Shown here in pieces: positions 1-7,639 of a stretch of DNA of 34,034 nucleotides; within the stretch, counting starts at the first letter, position 1, and the number at the start of each line of letters is the position of its first letter. Below the pieces are notes generated by a model, which did not search any database, was not told the DNA's origin, and saw only the letters and a program-made list of their open reading frames with translations. The position numbers were made by a program, and so were the translations under genes. The stretch spans positions 1 to 34,034 of the forward strand of contig JAGSHC010000043.1 of the NCBI GenBank assembly GCA_023954745.1, written 5' to 3'. Origin of the DNA: Deltaproteobacteria bacterium (GTDB lineage: Bacteria; Myxococcota_A; UBA796; UBA9615).

Positions 1-133
1 AAGGACCCGGCCCACGCTCAGGATTGGTCACGCCGTGATCGTCTACCATTTCGATCTGCGGTGCAGGACGCGGGGGGGCTGCGGGACCTGGAGTGCCATG
101 GCCGGGGCGAAATACGAAGGGACTTCCACCCCC
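1..133. other. Left edge, no gene assigned
   Basis: No complete gene is visible before the kinase. The kinase frame stays open back to base 35, and two other start codons exist (35 and 98). The translated segment is Cys/Arg-rich and does not look like a kinase extension. The promoter of the following operon should lie here or further left, but I see no convincing -35/-10 pair. Confidence 0.4.
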
Positions 134-1195
134 ATGACCGAGACCCTTACCAGGGAAGATCCTGGTGAGTTGTCCGCGGCGTCCGGCGGTGACAAGGGGC
201 AGGCGCCCTTCTCCGACGCCCCCACCATCGCGGGATATCTGGTGGAGGGCCCCCTCGGACACGGCGGCATGGCCGAGGTCTACAAGGCGCAGCGCCTCGG
301 TACAGCCGGAGTTCCCGTCCCTTGTGTGATCAAGACCATTCTCTCGGGCAAGGTCCACGATGCCCGCTTTCAGCAGAAGTTCCTGGCCGAGGCGCGCATC
401 CATGCGCAGATGAGCCACCCGAACCTCGTGCAGGTGCTGGATGTGGGGCGGGTCGATGACCGCTTGTTCATCGTGATGGAGTGGATCGACGGCCTCGATG
501 CGGCGGATCTCGTGCGCTCCGCGCGCAAGCGCCGGGTGGGCATTCCGCTCCGCCACGTGCTGTTCGTACTCAAGCAGACTCTGCAGGGCCTGCACCATGC
601 ACACACCCACGGCGGGCAGGGGTTCGTCCACCGCGACATCTCGCCGGGGAACGTATTGGTCTCTCGTCAGGGCGCGGTGAAGTTGGCGGACTTTGGGGTC
701 GCCCGGTCGGCGGAAGCTCTGGCCGCGGACTCGCGTCGCACCCTCGCTGGGAAGCTGCACTACTTCGCCCCCGAGCTCGTGACCGGCAGCGCCGGCGCGT
801 CGACCCGGAGCGACGTCTTTGCGATGGGCGTCACCTTTTGGGAGATGCTGACGTGCGCGCCGCTGTTCAGCCGGCGGGCGCGGTGGCCGGAGCTCCGGCA
901 GGAGATCGCGAGCTTCGACCCCCGCGCCCTGCTCGAGAAGGAGCTCACGCTGCCGGACGGGGTCGAGGAGATCGTGCTCCGTTGTCTGGCTCCCCGTCCC
1001 GAGTCGCGCTATGCCACCGCCCTCGAGTTTCTCGAGGAGGTGAACGACTTCGCCTACGAGTCGGGGCTTCGCCTGCTGGACGCGCACTTCGCGGGATATG
1101 TGGAGCGGGTCCTCGCGCTGCGCCAGGGTTCGACGGCGGAGTCGCTGGGGGTGAAGCTGCAGGAGGAGATGACGAAGGGCGGCCAGCCCAGGTGA
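134..1195 (+). CDS. Hanks-type Ser/Thr protein kinase
   Basis: Cytoplasmic eukaryote-like Ser/Thr kinase that should phosphorylate protein targets using ATP. From ATG 134 the product is 353 aa. Visible motifs are the glycine loop GHGGMAEV (about 42-49), the ATP lysine in CVIK (K67), the helix-C Glu (about 86), the catalytic loop HRDISPGN (166-173), DFG (186-188) and the APE-type FAPE (211-214). No transmembrane segment or sensor domain follows the catalytic domain, so input probably comes from partner proteins. ATG 134 was chosen because GAAGGGA lies 11 bases upstream and the kinase fold begins soon after; ATG 98, with GGAG 5 bases upstream, is a real alternative. The stop overlaps the next gene's GTG start by GTGA, which implies coupled expression. 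HRDISPGN resembles myxobacterial kinases. The substrate is unknown. Confidence 0.95.
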   Translation: MTETLTREDPGELSAASGGDKGQAPFSDAPTIAGYLVEGPLGHGGMAEVYKAQRLGTAGVPVPCVIKTILSGKVHDARFQQKFLAEARIHAQMSHPNLVQVLDVGRVDDRLFIVMEWIDGLDAADLVRSARKRRVGIPLRHVLFVLKQTLQGLHHAHTHGGQGFVHRDISPGNVLVSRQGAVKLADFGVARSAEALAADSRRTLAGKLHYFAPELVTGSAGASTRSDVFAMGVTFWEMLTCAPLFSRRARWPELRQEIASFDPRALLEKELTLPDGVEEIVLRCLAPRPESRYATALEFLEEVNDFAYESGLRLLDAHFAGYVERVLALRQGSTAESLGVKLQEEMTKGGQPR

Positions 1196-2985
1196 ATCCG
1201 AACGGGGACACCGATGAGATGGGATCGGCCAGCCGGCAGCTGGAAGATCTGCTCGATCTGTTGCACGTGGCCCTGGGCGACATGCGGCTCTATGGCGCGC
1301 GGCATCCGATGACGATCCAGCGCCTGCATGAGGCGTGGGTTCGCCTCGACGAGTCCCTGCAGACCTTCGGTTCCCTCCGCTTGCTCTCTGGCCATGACGG
1401 CCTCTCCTGGGAGGGCATCGTCGTGCGCGGGGAGACCGACGACAAGGAAGGGCTCGGCAGGCTGCTCCATCGGGAGGGGATTCGGGCGCTGACCCTGAAC
1501 CAGGGCATCGACCAGGGCGAGCTCAGCGCGCTCCTCCAGACCCTGCGGGTGAACCTCTCGCTGCCGGAGAACGAGGAAGAGACCCTCGAGTCCCTGCTCT
1601 GGCAGGTCGGCTTCCAGTTCGTGGAGGTGGAGGCTCTGCTGGAGCTTCGCGAGGCGGAGGTGCTGTCGGGCGAGCTGTGGCGCCGAGGAGATGCCGACGC
1701 TGCGGGGCAGGTAATCAGACAGCTGCTGTCCTTGCGGGTGGACGGCCCCTCGGGCGGAAGCCGGCTGGGCGCAAAGGTCTCCGAGGCAGCGCTGCATCGC
1801 GCGGTGGCCGAGTCCGACCTCTCCGGGTTGGGTGGGGGTGATGGGTCGCATTCCCTGGCGGACCACGGACGTTGGCTGCGCACCCTCAACACCGAGGGCA
1901 GTCAGGACCACGCGGAGCTGTCGGCGACCAAGGAGGCCATCGCCTCGGATGATCCGGGGCGGCTGCTTTCCCGGCTCGTGATGCTGCTCCTCAAGGTGGC
2001 CCTGGCCGATCGCGACGAGCTGGGGGGAGACGAAGCGCTGGGGCTCGCGCGCACAGCGACGGACGAGCTGTTTCGGCGAGGTCTGCCCGGAGGAGTGCTC
2101 GCGCTGGTGGAAGGCGCCCCCGAGGTGCTGCGCAGCGCTCCCCCCGAGGCCATGCACCGACTGGGGGATGTCCTGCGGTTCACGGAGTCGGTCACCCAGC
2201 CCGCCCGGGTCGCCGGCATGCTCGTGAAGCTCGACCCCGCGACTCACACGGACGACCAAGGCCTCGCACGGCTGGTCAACTGGCTGCCGGACTCGACGCT
2301 GGAGCAGGTGCTGGAGTCGGCTGGCCGTCAACTCACTGCCGATCAGCGCTCGTGGCTGCTCCAGATTCTGGGGGAAGCAGCTCAGGAGCGATTCGAGGGC
2401 TGGCTGGACGACCTCGGGCGTCAGCCCCAGGCGCGGATCGTGGCCATCATCCAGCTCCTGCGAAACCTCAAGAGCGACGCGGGCAGGGTGAGTCGCCGGG
2501 AGCTCATGGAGCACCCTTCTCGGGAGGTCCGCATGGCGACCCTGGAGTGGTACACCGAAGACCTCCCCGACGCAGACGCTGCCTTGCTGCTCCCCAGCTT
2601 GCTCGACCGACACCCGGGGGTCCGGAAGGCAGCCCTGGAGGTGTTCGCCCGACATCGGCACCCCAAGGCGTACACCTGGCTGCGCGGTCGGGTGGAGCGG
2701 GGGTACGACTCCCTGGACCCCGAGCTCAAGCGTGACCTGTGCATTGCGTTGGGTCGCGTCGGCGGCGACATGGGCATCGAGCCCCTCAAGCAGATCTTCG
2801 AACGCAAGGTGCCCGTGTTTGGTGGCAAGGACGCCTCCGTCGATCTCGTGGCCTCGTCCATGGGGTTGGCGGCGAGTGGCTCGGTGCAAGCGAGGGTCGC
2901 TCTGGAGAAGGGTGCCTCCTCGCTCAACCGCACCCGCCGGGCTGCGTGCCAGGAAGCCCTCCAGCGTTTCGGGAGGTGGAAGTGA
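1192..2985 (+). CDS. HEAT-repeat protein in kinase operon
   Basis: 597-aa protein without signal peptide or membrane segment, so probably cytoplasmic. The N-terminal part (about 15-160) is helical, with a segment reading LYGARHPMT and then a Leu-rich region. The C-terminal third (about 410-597) has HEAT-like helical pairs, for example HPSREVRMATLEWY and HPGVRKAALEVFARH, a fold that usually binds proteins. GTG 1192 sits in the GTGA overlap with the kinase stop; ATG 1219 is an alternative start nine codons in. The product is probably a scaffold, substrate or adaptor for the kinase and for the HD-GYP-like protein that follows with another GTGA overlap. That role is inferred from context; no catalytic motif is seen. 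Confidence 0.9.
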   Translation: MNPNGDTDEMGSASRQLEDLLDLLHVALGDMRLYGARHPMTIQRLHEAWVRLDESLQTFGSLRLLSGHDGLSWEGIVVRGETDDKEGLGRLLHREGIRALTLNQGIDQGELSALLQTLRVNLSLPENEEETLESLLWQVGFQFVEVEALLELREAEVLSGELWRRGDADAAGQVIRQLLSLRVDGPSGGSRLGAKVSEAALHRAVAESDLSGLGGGDGSHSLADHGRWLRTLNTEGSQDHAELSATKEAIASDDPGRLLSRLVMLLLKVALADRDELGGDEALGLARTATDELFRRGLPGGVLALVEGAPEVLRSAPPEAMHRLGDVLRFTESVTQPARVAGMLVKLDPATHTDDQGLARLVNWLPDSTLEQVLESAGRQLTADQRSWLLQILGEAAQERFEGWLDDLGRQPQARIVAIIQLLRNLKSDAGRVSRRELMEHPSREVRMATLEWYTEDLPDADAALLLPSLLDRHPGVRKAALEVFARHRHPKAYTWLRGRVERGYDSLDPELKRDLCIALGRVGGDMGIEPLKQIFERKVPVFGGKDASVDLVASSMGLAASGSVQARVALEKGASSLNRTRRAACQEALQRFGRWK

Positions 2986-4646
2986 GCGACGACCGCTACC
3001 GCCGCACGCGCACGCGCCCCGGAGTGACCGTTCCGGGCGTCGAGCGGCCGAAGCGGACCCACTCCGGGCTCACCTCGGCGGGGGGGACCCGTCCAGGGGC
3101 CCGCGTACCGCGGGAGCGCATCGAGCCAGACAACGTGGTGGCCCGTGGCGAGCGCTGGGCTGAGGACCGTCGTCGGCGCCGGGAGGTGGCGCATCTGGCG
3201 CGCAGCTTCCTGATCAAGCTCGACTCGCTGGCGCGGCTCCTGATCGTGCACCACGCGGGCAACGATGCCGTGCGCAAGGTGCTCGCCGGCATCGCCCAAG
3301 ACCTCGACCAACTGCACGACCAAGAGGGCGACGTCGCCATCGTGATGGCCGAAGGCCACGCCTTCGTCAACGGGGTGTGGGTGCGGTCGTCGCGTCGGGC
3401 CTACGAGGCGGTGAAGCTGCTCAGTGAGGGGCTCGACGACCTCGAGGGGCGCGGCATCGTGCTCGAGGAACAGGCGGGGCTCCGGGGGGTCGTCGAGCTC
3501 GCTCGACTGCTGCGGGCCAGCAAGCGGACGGACTCGGACGAGGACCGCCGGAACGCTGCACGGGACCTCTCCGGCATTCGCCTGATCCCGATCACGCAGG
3601 CCGACGAGGCCCGCTTCAGCTCCCATGAGTCGACCATCAAGCTTCTGTACGACGGGCTCGAGACTCTCTCGCGGATGGAGCTGGCCAACCTGGACCTGTT
3701 CCTGCGGCGGAGGCAGCGCGCCCTGGTGCGTACGCTGGTGCAGCTGGCGGAGGACGACCCCGAGCAGCTGCTGAGCATCACGGCCATCCGTGACCCCACC
3801 ATGCCTCAGGCCGCTCACACCCTGATGGTGACCATCTATGCGGTCGCCATCGGGCGGGAGATGGACCTCAGCCGCAAGGACATGATGCGGCTCGGGGTGG
3901 CGGCGCTGAATCACAACCTGGGTGAAGCCCAGGTGCCGGTGGATGTGTTCCGCCAGAAGCGCAAGCTGATGCGGCATGAGCGGGAGACCATCGAGAAGCA
4001 CCCGTTGCTGGGAATGAAACATCTGCTGGTGCACTACGGCTACGGCGCTCCGTCGGTGGAGCGGGCCATCGTGGCGGCGGAGCACCACGTGCACTGGGAC
4101 GGCTCGGGCGGCTACCCCTTTACGAGCGGCGAGGCGCGGCACGCCTTCTCCCGTGTGGTGGCGGTCTGCGACGTGTTCGACGCTCTGTGCTGCGATCGGC
4201 CGCACCGGGTCGGCTATCCGCCGGACCAGGCCGTCAAGTTGATGATGCGTCAGGCCGGGCGCGAGCTGGACCCCGTCTTCTGTCGAGCGCTGGTGAGGCT
4301 CGTGGGTCGCTACCCACCCGGCTCCCTGGTGGAGCTCGACTCTGGCGAGTGGGCGATCGTGCTGGGCCCCGGGGCCGGAGCGTCGCCCATGCTGCGCCCG
4401 CGCGTTCTGCTCATCGCGGACCAGGACGGATTCGAGCATCCAAAGCCCATCGCGGTAGACCTGGGTGAGAGATATCCCCGCCGACGCGCATGGTTGCGTA
4501 CGATCGCGAGAACGCGTGACGCTCGCCGGCTCGGTGTGCGCCCCGCGCGGTATCTGCTCGCGGATCGCGTCGAGGTACCGCCGGTGCGGCTCGACCACGA
4601 CGTCGTACGGAACCGGCCGCAAGGCCCTTCAAGGGAGTCTGAGTGA
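2982..4646 (+). CDS. Divergent HD-GYP domain protein
   Basis: 554-aa protein whose second half matches the HD-GYP family, which typically hydrolyses cyclic-di-GMP in the cytoplasm. Visible signatures are KHPLLGMKHL (about 339-348), HHVHWDGSGGYP (368-379) and DVFDALCCDRPHR (397-409). The metal-binding HD...GK signature is altered to HNLGE (311-315): the Asp is Asn and the Lys is Glu. Activity may therefore be reduced, changed or lost, and the protein may act as a binding receptor. The N-terminal 280 aa is Arg-rich at first, then helical, with no domain I can name. GTG 2982 lies 5 bases after GGGAGG and overlaps the HEAT gene stop by GTGA. The 3' end overlaps the next gene the same way. Confidence 0.9.
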   Translation: MSDDRYRRTRTRPGVTVPGVERPKRTHSGLTSAGGTRPGARVPRERIEPDNVVARGERWAEDRRRRREVAHLARSFLIKLDSLARLLIVHHAGNDAVRKVLAGIAQDLDQLHDQEGDVAIVMAEGHAFVNGVWVRSSRRAYEAVKLLSEGLDDLEGRGIVLEEQAGLRGVVELARLLRASKRTDSDEDRRNAARDLSGIRLIPITQADEARFSSHESTIKLLYDGLETLSRMELANLDLFLRRRQRALVRTLVQLAEDDPEQLLSITAIRDPTMPQAAHTLMVTIYAVAIGREMDLSRKDMMRLGVAALNHNLGEAQVPVDVFRQKRKLMRHERETIEKHPLLGMKHLLVHYGYGAPSVERAIVAAEHHVHWDGSGGYPFTSGEARHAFSRVVAVCDVFDALCCDRPHRVGYPPDQAVKLMMRQAGRELDPVFCRALVRLVGRYPPGSLVELDSGEWAIVLGPGAGASPMLRPRVLLIADQDGFEHPKPIAVDLGERYPRRRAWLRTIARTRDARRLGVRPARYLLADRVEVPPVRLDHDVVRNRPQGPSRESE

Positions 4647-5209
4647 GGTCCCAGTTCGTTCCTGCTGTATCTGCTGTCGCTGTTGTTCTCTTCCTCGCCT
4701 CGTTCCTCGCTCCGTCGACCTCTTCGGCGAAGGCCCCCAATCCCCTGGGGGGTGCCTACGTGTTCGTCGGGGGCGGCGCTGGTGCCCAGTTCGGCGCCGA
4801 CCTGCGGGCCGCTCCCACGGCGACCTTTCGCTGGGGTCCGTCCCTGGAGCTCGGAGGCGACCTCGGACCCCTGACGACTGCCGTGGGCGTCGACCTGCGG
4901 GTGCCCGTGGGCACCTTCGTCTCGAATCCCTTCGACCTCGACATCGTCGGGGGGGTGGGTCTGCTGACGCCGACGCCTCTCGTGCGGCTGTACGTGCGCC
5001 TGCGTGGTGGCCTCGGGCTGCGTTTCACGAAGGGCGCCAAGGCAACGACGAGCGTCATCGTCGCCCCGGACCTCGGCCTTCGGTTCCGACTGCCGGGGAC
5101 GAAGGCGGCCTTCCAGATCGGGATCGCCGCTGGACCTCGCATCGTCCCCGTGAACCTCACGGCCTCGGCGATCGACGTCGAGCTGCGCCTCGGGATGAAG
5201 TTCCCCTGA
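4643..5209 (+). CDS. Small outer-membrane beta-barrel-like protein
   Basis: 188-aa exported protein. Residues 1-29 form a signal peptide (hydrophobic core VAVVLFLASFLA, Ala-X-Ala type end near SSAKA). The mature part is Gly-rich with alternating hydrophobic strands, such as GAYVFVGGG, LRLGMKFP and the VRLYVRLRGGLGLRF segment, as in small outer-membrane barrels. It ends in KFP, close to a C-terminal aromatic signal. GTG 4643 follows AAGGGAG by 5 bases and overlaps the HD-GYP gene stop by GTGA, making this the fourth gene of the cluster. A barrel coupled to cytoplasmic signalling genes may be an output or a co-regulated envelope part. The exact function is unknown. Confidence 0.85.
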   Translation: MRSQFVPAVSAVAVVLFLASFLAPSTSSAKAPNPLGGAYVFVGGGAGAQFGADLRAAPTATFRWGPSLELGGDLGPLTTAVGVDLRVPVGTFVSNPFDLDIVGGVGLLTPTPLVRLYVRLRGGLGLRFTKGAKATTSVIVAPDLGLRFRLPGTKAAFQIGIAAGPRIVPVNLTASAIDVELRLGMKFP

Positions 5210-5254
5210 CCCCGGTGGGCGCGCTGCGCGGTCAAACTTCGTAGACTGCCCGCC

Positions 5255-6796
5255 ATGTCCCGACTGCACTTCCCCGTCCTTGTGTCCCTCCTCTCCGGCG
5301 TCGTCGGCATGCCCGCCTTGGCGTCCGCGGGCTCCGTCTGCGTGGCCAAGGCCGACACCCCGGTCGTCTCCGCTGCGGTGGTCGGGGAGGGAACCCCCAT
5401 CGGCTTCGTGGGCCCAAGGCAGTGCTTCGGTGTCCTCGAGCGGCTCGAGGGTCGTACTCGGGTCCTGCTCAAGGGCGGCGGCTTCCGGGGCGAGGTCGAG
5501 ATCGCCGACGACCACCTGCTCTACGAGCTCGCTGAAGACGTGCCCATGCGGCTGCGCGCGAAGGACGAGCCCTTCGGGCTGGCCCTCGCCGGGACCGGAG
5601 TGATGATCGAGAAGAGCTCCGCCGATGGTGTTGTGGTGCGGACCGTGGATGGTCGGGTTCAGGCGCGCTTTCTCGTGGAGGACGGCGTGATGCTGCCCGC
5701 GGAGAGCTGGCCGACCATGGAGCCGGACGAGGTGCACCCGGGGGGCAAGTGGCCGGAGGCCGAGCACGCACTCCCGCCGTCGTCGGTGACGCTCACGGGC
5801 AAGTCTGGGGCTCGAGCGATCGTGGGTCCGCCGCTCTTCGCGCTGTCGGAGGTGCTCATCGATCCCGCCATTGGTGCGCTCCGCTACACGGTGACGGACG
5901 CCGACCAGGAGGACGCCGAGACAGTCCGCATCGTCGGTCCCACCTTCTGGGTGATGGGCACGGTCGAAGACATCGACTGGCGCCGTCTGTCCATCAAGGG
6001 ATCCAAGGACGACGAGAACGCCCCTGACGAGGACGGCGACGGTCTGCGTGATGGCTGGGACGGCTGGGACGAGCACAAGGGCTACGCGGTGAGCGCGCCC
6101 GTGGCCCCACATCCCCGTGAGGTTGCGAGCAAGGAGGCGCCCCTTGCCTTCGAAGCAAAGGGAGACCGCTTCGCCGTGCTCATCCCCGGTGCTCGGGTGC
6201 GGGTGGTGCAGACCGATGGCCCCTGGCTTCAGGTCGAGCATGTGTGGGCTGGAGGCACCGTCACCGGCTGGCTCGACAAGAAGCGCCTCATCAAGGAGGG
6301 CAAGGAGCAGACGACGCCCCAGGTGGCGCTGCCGAAGGCCACCGTCGTGACGGTGGGAGAGCCAGTGCTCGCCTGGGTGAACAAGGGCCCCGAGCAGGCC
6401 ACCGACAAGGACGGTGAGCCGAAGGTCGACAAAGAAGGCGAGCCCGTCGTCGACCCCAACGAGACACACATCGAGGAGCCGGACTACGCGACGGTGTGGC
6501 TGCGCCGCATGCTCCGAGAGCGCATCGACCGCCTGCGCTACTTCTACGGGCGGGAGCTGGCTGGCAATCCCACCGCCACCGGGGCGATGACGCTCTCGAT
6601 CACCATCGACGAGGAGGGGGTCTTCACCACCGAGCTCGTCGATGTGACCTTGCAGGACGACGACCTGAAGGAGTTGGTCGGCGAGATGCTCGCTGAGTAC
6701 GAGCCCGAAGAGCGGAAGATCAAGAAGAGCCGGCGGGACACCAAGGACTACAGCCTCTCGCTGAAGGTCACGGTGACGTTCGCCCCGCTCAAGTAG
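5255..6796 (+). CDS. Exported protein, SH3-like plus AgmX/TonB-C-like domain
   Basis: 513-aa protein with a signal peptide (residues 1 to about 25, ending PALASAG). The middle holds an SH3b-like stretch around 310-345 (ARVRVVQTDGPWLQVEH, then GWLDKKRL). The last 100 residues resemble the AgmX/PglI C-terminal and TonB-C families: a helix RIDRLRYFYGRELAGNP followed by strands GAMTLSITIDEEG and a C-terminal KVTVTF. Family members usually carry Cys where this one has Phe in LRYFYGREL. It is probably periplasmic and may bind peptidoglycan or an envelope partner. It follows the kinase operon after 45 bases, on the same strand, without an obvious Shine-Dalgarno sequence. Function is inferred from fold resemblance only. 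Confidence 0.85.
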   Translation: MSRLHFPVLVSLLSGVVGMPALASAGSVCVAKADTPVVSAAVVGEGTPIGFVGPRQCFGVLERLEGRTRVLLKGGGFRGEVEIADDHLLYELAEDVPMRLRAKDEPFGLALAGTGVMIEKSSADGVVVRTVDGRVQARFLVEDGVMLPAESWPTMEPDEVHPGGKWPEAEHALPPSSVTLTGKSGARAIVGPPLFALSEVLIDPAIGALRYTVTDADQEDAETVRIVGPTFWVMGTVEDIDWRRLSIKGSKDDENAPDEDGDGLRDGWDGWDEHKGYAVSAPVAPHPREVASKEAPLAFEAKGDRFAVLIPGARVRVVQTDGPWLQVEHVWAGGTVTGWLDKKRLIKEGKEQTTPQVALPKATVVTVGEPVLAWVNKGPEQATDKDGEPKVDKEGEPVVDPNETHIEEPDYATVWLRRMLRERIDRLRYFYGRELAGNPTATGAMTLSITIDEEGVFTTELVDVTLQDDDLKELVGEMLAEYEPEERKIKKSRRDTKDYSLSLKVTVTFAPLK

Positions 6797-6817
6797 CTGT
6801 CGCCCTTCGGGGACGTA

Positions 6818-6843
6818 GACGGCCCCATTCGATGGGACCCGTC
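6818..6843. terminator. Hairpin between convergent genes
   Basis: An interrupted stem GACGG/CCGTC encloses CCCA-TTCGA-TGGG, just after the plus-strand stop at 6796 and touching the minus-strand stop at 6842. The position suits a two-way terminator. There is no T-run on either side, so this is a weak call. Confidence 0.35.
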
Positions 6844-7630
6844 AGACCACGATCCTGACGCCGCCCTCGGCGGAGTTGGTGAGCACCACGCGGTGCGCGC
6901 GGCGAGAGATCTGCGCGCTGCGCTCGATGCCTTCGGCCACCGCAGTCAACAGGAGCACCTCGTTCTGGGGAGTGTCCCAGTGGAGGCGCGTCGGAATACC
7001 GACCATCTGCGGCGGCGTCCCCATCAGCCAGGTGCCGGCCCTGAAGTCGAGGCGCAGACTGACCTTGCTGTACAGCTCCAGTGAGCTCTGGTTGACGATC
7101 TCCAGGGCGCGCGACTGGGCGGTTGCTGCGAAGCGCATCCACTCGGGCTCGTCCTCGGTCGGATTCGCTTCGTAGTAGCGCGCGGTCATGTCGTCCCAGG
7201 TCCAGGACCAGGAGCCGTCGGGGAGGCGCTCGGTGGGCTTGCCGAGCCAGCCCACGACCCACTTCCAGTTTCCTCGCGGGTTCGAGCGTTCGAAGTACAC
7301 GTTGGCTGCCCGGAGCTGCGGGCCGAGCCCCACCCGTGTCCCATCCCGGCGGGCGTAGTCACACCCGGGGACGGAGGAGAGGAAGGTCCGGGGCCCCAGA
7401 CAGATCCCGTCGGCGAACTCCAGTGTGGCGCGCAGGGTTCGATCGGGCCAGCGCATGCGCGCGCTGGGCATCCCTCCGATGTTGGACGATGCGGCCTTGT
7501 GGGTCGTGAGGATGCTGCGCACCTGCCCAGGCGTGCTGTGCCAGGGCAGCTCCCCCTCGGGGCCGATGGGGAAGGCGTGGAGCTGGCGCCGGCGTGCGCG
7601 ACGCCAACGACTGAAGGGACCACCATCCAT
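6842..7630 (-). CDS. Hypothetical protein next to CsgG-like gene
   Basis: 262-aa protein that I do not recognise. It has no signal peptide; the N-terminus is basic (RWRRARRRQ). The sequence is rich in Trp and Arg, with alternating strand-like segments such as NWKWVVGWLG, SWSWTWDD and RLDFRAGTWLMG, suggesting a beta-rich fold. The start lies 9 bases after the stop of the CsgG/FlgO-like gene on the same strand, with a weak AGGA upstream, so the two are probably one operon. Context suggests a cytoplasmic partner or regulator of that exported protein, but nothing in the sequence proves it. Confidence 0.75.
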   Translation of the reverse strand: MDGGPFSRWRRARRRQLHAFPIGPEGELPWHSTPGQVRSILTTHKAASSNIGGMPSARMRWPDRTLRATLEFADGICLGPRTFLSSVPGCDYARRDGTRVGLGPQLRAANVYFERSNPRGNWKWVVGWLGKPTERLPDGSWSWTWDDMTARYYEANPTEDEPEWMRFAATAQSRALEIVNQSSLELYSKVSLRLDFRAGTWLMGTPPQMVGIPTRLHWDTPQNEVLLLTAVAEGIERSAQISRRAHRVVLTNSAEGGVRIVV

Positions 7631-7639
7631 GTGGAGATC

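Noticed and set aside
2421-4622. 733-aa minus-strand frame opposite the HEAT and HD-GYP genes
   Set aside because: It spans the junction of two real genes and shows only composition bias.
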